The translations under genes were made by a program, and so were the position numbers. This document shows, piece after piece, positions 5,010-7,008 of a stretch of DNA of 7,008 bases; the stretch's first letter is position 1; every line of letters starts with the position of its first letter. The notes beneath the pieces are model-generated. The model was not told the origin of the DNA. It ran no database searches and was given only the letters and a program-made list of their open reading frames with translations. The DNA is from JBDGPU01 sp042219525 (lineage in GTDB: Archaea > Halobacteriota > Halobacteria > Halobacteriales > Haloferacaceae), in NCBI GenBank assembly GCA_042219525.1, contig JBDGPU010000091.1, positions 1 through 7,008 of the forward strand, in the 5' to 3' direction.

Positions 5010-6455
5010 ATGACACGTGAGTTCACTCCGACGACGTACGAGGAGCTGGATCCCTCCCGTCGGCCGTCCTTCCGGCTGGCGCTGATCCCGGTCCTCGCGG
5101 TCGTCACGTTCCTCGGCATCGGGTCCGCGGTCCTCGGGCTGGACCCGCACGTCCCGCTGCTGTGGAGTATCGTCTTCGTCGCCGGCGTCGGCCTCTACTC
5201 GGGCTACAGCTGGGACGACCTGTTCGACGGCGTCGCCAACGGGCTCCTGATGGGGCTCCAGGCGCTGTTGATCCTCTTTACCATCTACGCGCTGATCGCG
5301 ACGTGGGTCAGCGCCGGCACCATCCCCGGGCTGATGTACTACGGGCTGGAACTGCTCACCCCGAAGACGTTCCTCCCCGCTGCGGCGCTCCTCTCCGGGA
5401 TCGTCGCCTTCTCCATCGGCTCCTCGTGGACGACCGTCGGCACCCTCGGCGTCGCGTTCGTCGGCATCGGCGCCGGCCTCGGCGTCTCCGGGCCGATGAC
5501 CGTCGGCGCCGTCCTCTCCGGCGCGTACGCCGGTGACAAGCAGTCGCCCCTCTCGGACACGACGAACCTCGCAGCCGGCGTGACGAACACCGCGCTGTAC
5601 GACCACATCTACCGCATGCGCACCGGCACGCTGGTCGCGTTCGGCCTCTCCGTCCTCGCCTTCGCGGCGCTGGGCCTCCAGACCGCCGGCGCGATTCCCG
5701 GCGGCCAGCTGAGCGAGATCCAGACCGCCCTCTCAAGCACCTACAACCTCTCGCTCGTCGTCTTCATCCCGCTGGCGGTCACCTTCGGGCTCGCGCTGCG
5801 CGGCTACCCCGCGCTCCCGGCGCTCGTCGCCGGCGTCTTCGCGGGCGTCTTCACGACGATCCTCGCGCAGGGCGCGGGCTTCGTTGCCGCCTGGGAGATC
5901 TTCATGTACGGCACCTCGCCGGAAACCGGCAGCAAGCTGGTGAACAACCTGCTCGGCTCCGGCGGCCTCACCGGCTCGGCGTGGACGATCACCGTCGTCG
6001 TCGCCGCGCTGACGCTGGGCGGCCTGCTGGAAAAGACGGGCGTGCTCGCGGTCCTCGCGCACGACCTCGCCGAGCGCGTCTGGAGTTCGGGTAGCCTCGT
6101 CGCCGGCACCGGTATCTCCGCGATCGTGATCAACCTGCTCACGGCCCAGCAGTACATGTCCATCGTCCTGCCGGGCGTGACGCTCCGGAACCTCTACGAC
6201 GAGTACGACCTCGACAGCGATCAGCTGTCGCGGGCGGTCGAGGCGGCCGGCACGCCGACCGGCGCGCTCATCCCGTGGCACGCCGGCGCCGTCTACATGG
6301 CCTCCGTGACCGGCGTCCCGACGCTGGAGTACGCGCCGTTCTACCTGTTCGGCTTCCTCTCGCCGCTGGTCCTGTTCACGATGGTCCTCGTCGGGTTCGA
6401 CATCCCCGAGACGACTCGGACCGAGACCGCCGCTGTGACTCCCGCTGACGACTGA
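5010..6455 (+). CDS. nhaC: NhaC-type Na+/H+ antiporter
   Basis: This is a 481-residue integral membrane protein of the NhaC antiporter family, with about 11-12 hydrophobic segments starting near residue 22. It should exchange external protons for internal sodium and so help set sodium and pH levels. Family landmarks are GSSWTT (137-142), GAYAGDKQSPLSDTTN (171-186) with charged Asp175 and Lys176 and Asp183, QQYMSIVLPG (380-389) with Gln/Tyr as in the second repeat, and GTPTGALIPWHAGAVYM (414-430). The hydrophilic N-terminus (1-20) and Thr/Asp-rich tail (465-481) are probably cytoplasmic. The start at 5010 is chosen over 4977 because the longer version would begin inside the TATA box. NhaC proteins are close in length to this one. 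The specific substrate (sodium versus lithium, or an amine or malate/lactate pair as in some relatives) cannot be read with certainty. The gene ends just before the inverted repeat arm. Confidence 0.93.
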   Translation: MTREFTPTTYEELDPSRRPSFRLALIPVLAVVTFLGIGSAVLGLDPHVPLLWSIVFVAGVGLYSGYSWDDLFDGVANGLLMGLQALLILFTIYALIATWVSAGTIPGLMYYGLELLTPKTFLPAAALLSGIVAFSIGSSWTTVGTLGVAFVGIGAGLGVSGPMTVGAVLSGAYAGDKQSPLSDTTNLAAGVTNTALYDHIYRMRTGTLVAFGLSVLAFAALGLQTAGAIPGGQLSEIQTALSSTYNLSLVVFIPLAVTFGLALRGYPALPALVAGVFAGVFTTILAQGAGFVAAWEIFMYGTSPETGSKLVNNLLGSGGLTGSAWTITVVVAALTLGGLLEKTGVLAVLAHDLAERVWSSGSLVAGTGISAIVINLLTAQQYMSIVLPGVTLRNLYDEYDLDSDQLSRAVEAAGTPTGALIPWHAGAVYMASVTGVPTLEYAPFYLFGFLSPLVLFTMVLVGFDIPETTRTETAAVTPADD

Positions 6456-6462
6456 TCTTTTT
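6456..6462 (+). terminator. T-run after nhaC
   Basis: TCTTTTT follows the nhaC stop codon immediately, in DNA that is otherwise GC-rich. Archaeal RNA polymerase commonly terminates at short T-runs, and there is no strong hairpin needed. Further T-rich patches follow at 6483-6502. Confidence 0.45.
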
Positions 6463-6559
6463 CGGTCGACTTCGGCCCTCCACTTTTCGCATTCGTTCTT
6501 TATGAATCGTTCTGGGTAGTGACTTCGTTTGATGAGTGCATAGTGAGGCTCTCGAATGG
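6463..6559. other. AT-richer spacer without a gene
   Basis: About 100 bases between the nhaC 3' end and the first recognisable 81-bp unit. It is clearly richer in A and T than the neighbours and contains short T-rich runs. A minus strand frame crosses it, but that frame continues as the antisense of nhaC and shows no family resemblance. I see no RNA gene or repeat in it. Confidence 0.5.
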
Positions 6560-6748
6560 AGACTGCCGGAAAGCCTTCGGCTATTTTCATTTATAAACCG
6601 TATTTATAGATGCAGACGCTGCTACACCTGACGGCACCGCGAACACACAGAAAGTCCTTGGCCGCTCTTGCTTATAAAGTGGATATAAGGGTACAGACGC
6701 TGCTGCGCTTGACAGCACCGCAAACACCCAGAAAGCCCTCGGCCGCTC
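6560..6748 (-). repeat. Inverted 81-bp units, right arm (two full, one partial)
   Basis: On the minus strand, full units span 6748-6668 and 6667-6587 (81 bp each), followed by a decayed partial unit with GCCGAAGGCTTTC (to about 6560). The outermost unit differs from left unit 430-510 at 8 of 81 positions. The TATA-like TTTATAAG is kept at 6671-6678 (minus strand). The second unit is more diverged but keeps TTTATAAA. The units point inward, toward nhaC, just as the left-hand units point inward toward the gate gene. As on the left, an open frame crosses them only because the unit length is a multiple of three. Confidence 0.78.
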
Positions 6749-6760
6749 GCGGTCGCTGAG

Positions 6761-6860
6761 CAGGATATCTGCGCCTCTCCGCACCGCCCGGCGCAGATAG
6801 AGCCTGTCTCAGCGACTCACCTGCGGCGCGACCGGCCGTCGCCCTTTCAGTCCGCCAGGA
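6761..6860 (-). repeat. 100-bp structured repeat element, right copy (candidate structured RNA)
   Basis: This is the reverse-complement partner of 110-207. Its second stem is TATCTGCGCC (6766-6775) with GGCGCAGATA (6790-6799), around a 14-base loop identical to that of the left copy. The stem differs from the left copy by one exchanged base pair and one added base pair, with pairing intact. The GCGAC/GTCGC stem around GGCCG is unchanged. The other three differences are single substitutions outside both stems. The 51-bp double-hairpin insertion seen on the left is absent here. Confidence 0.7.
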
Positions 6861-6912
6861 CCGCGACAGCAACCGCAACCGCGACCGCGACAGCACCGCA
6901 ACCGCACCGCAC
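6861..6912. repeat. Degenerate hexamer tract (GCGACA/GCAACC type), right arm
   Basis: Six-base steps such as GCGACA, GCAACC and GCGACC follow each other here with some irregular steps. It is the inverted counterpart of the tract at 65-109 and lies at the outer side of the structured element in both arms. Confidence 0.65.
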
Positions 6913-6979
6913 GCCGGTTGTCCGGCGGACGACGCTGGCCCGGTGACCGCCGAAAGCGACGCGCCGGCCACCACTCCTG

Positions 6980-7008
6980 GGTGGGACTGAAAGGGGCAGC
7001 CGCTGAGC
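6980..7008 (+). repeat. Start of a further GGACTGAAAGGG-type element, cut by the window end
   Basis: GGACTGAAAGGGGC is followed by AGCCGCTGAGC to the last base. It shares the GGACTGAAAGGG and CGCTGAGC words with the left structured element (117-163), but in a shorter arrangement and in the opposite orientation to the neighbouring copy at 6761-6860. The rest lies outside the window. The 70 bases between 6913 and 6979 hold no gene I can see. Confidence 0.5.

Noticed and set aside
5733..6590. 285-codon minus strand frame opposite nhaC
   Set aside because: It is mostly the antisense of nhaC, and its product is an Arg/Glu/Asp-rich shadow. Its first 45 codons lie in the spacer and repeat and match nothing I know.
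1..7008. Transposon or insertion sequence with the arms as terminal inverted repeats
   Set aside because: There is no transposase or recombinase in the window. The arms are composites of tandem and simple repeats rather than sharp termini, and no target duplication is visible.

Overview
The window looks like chromosome (or a large replicon) from a halophilic archaeon of class Halobacteria. The coding DNA is GC-rich with strong G/C at third codon positions. The proteins are rich in Asp/Glu. Three genes carry AT-rich TATA-like boxes 25-32 bases before the start codon with no ribosome binding site, the usual layout for leaderless haloarchaeal transcripts. The flanking repeats remind me of intergenic repeats in Halorubrum and relatives, but that is memory and unchecked.

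Layout. Bases 1-672 hold no convincing gene. They contain a GC-rich hairpin, a GCTGTC-like hexamer tract, a 98-bp structured element, two perfect hairpins in a 51-bp insertion, and about five tandem 81-bp units carrying TTTATAAG. Then come three + strand genes: a nucleoside-recognition (gate) domain membrane protein (720-1700), a UspA-family stress protein (1831-2253) and a CLC-family chloride channel/transporter (2342-3598). Next is a 24-bp palindromic tandem array interrupted by a 100-N assembly gap (3597-3814). A minus strand NOG1-family GTPase (3846-4823) and a plus strand NhaC-type Na+/H+ antiporter (5010-6455) diverge from a 186-bp intergenic region. Bases 6456-7008 are again gene-free and carry the same repeat set as the left end, inverted: 81-bp units, the structured element (100 bp), a hexamer tract, then the start of a further motif copy cut by the window end.

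Function. Three of the five genes fit ion, pH or stress handling (NhaC, CLC, Usp). NOG1 is a ribosome-biogenesis-type GTPase and the gate protein is of unknown substrate. I see no defence system, mobile-element gene or CRISPR. The most notable signal is non-coding. The gene block is bracketed by inverted copies of a composite repeat. Inside its 98/100-bp element, the differences between the two copies that fall in one hairpin all keep base pairing, which suggests a structured RNA or DNA element.
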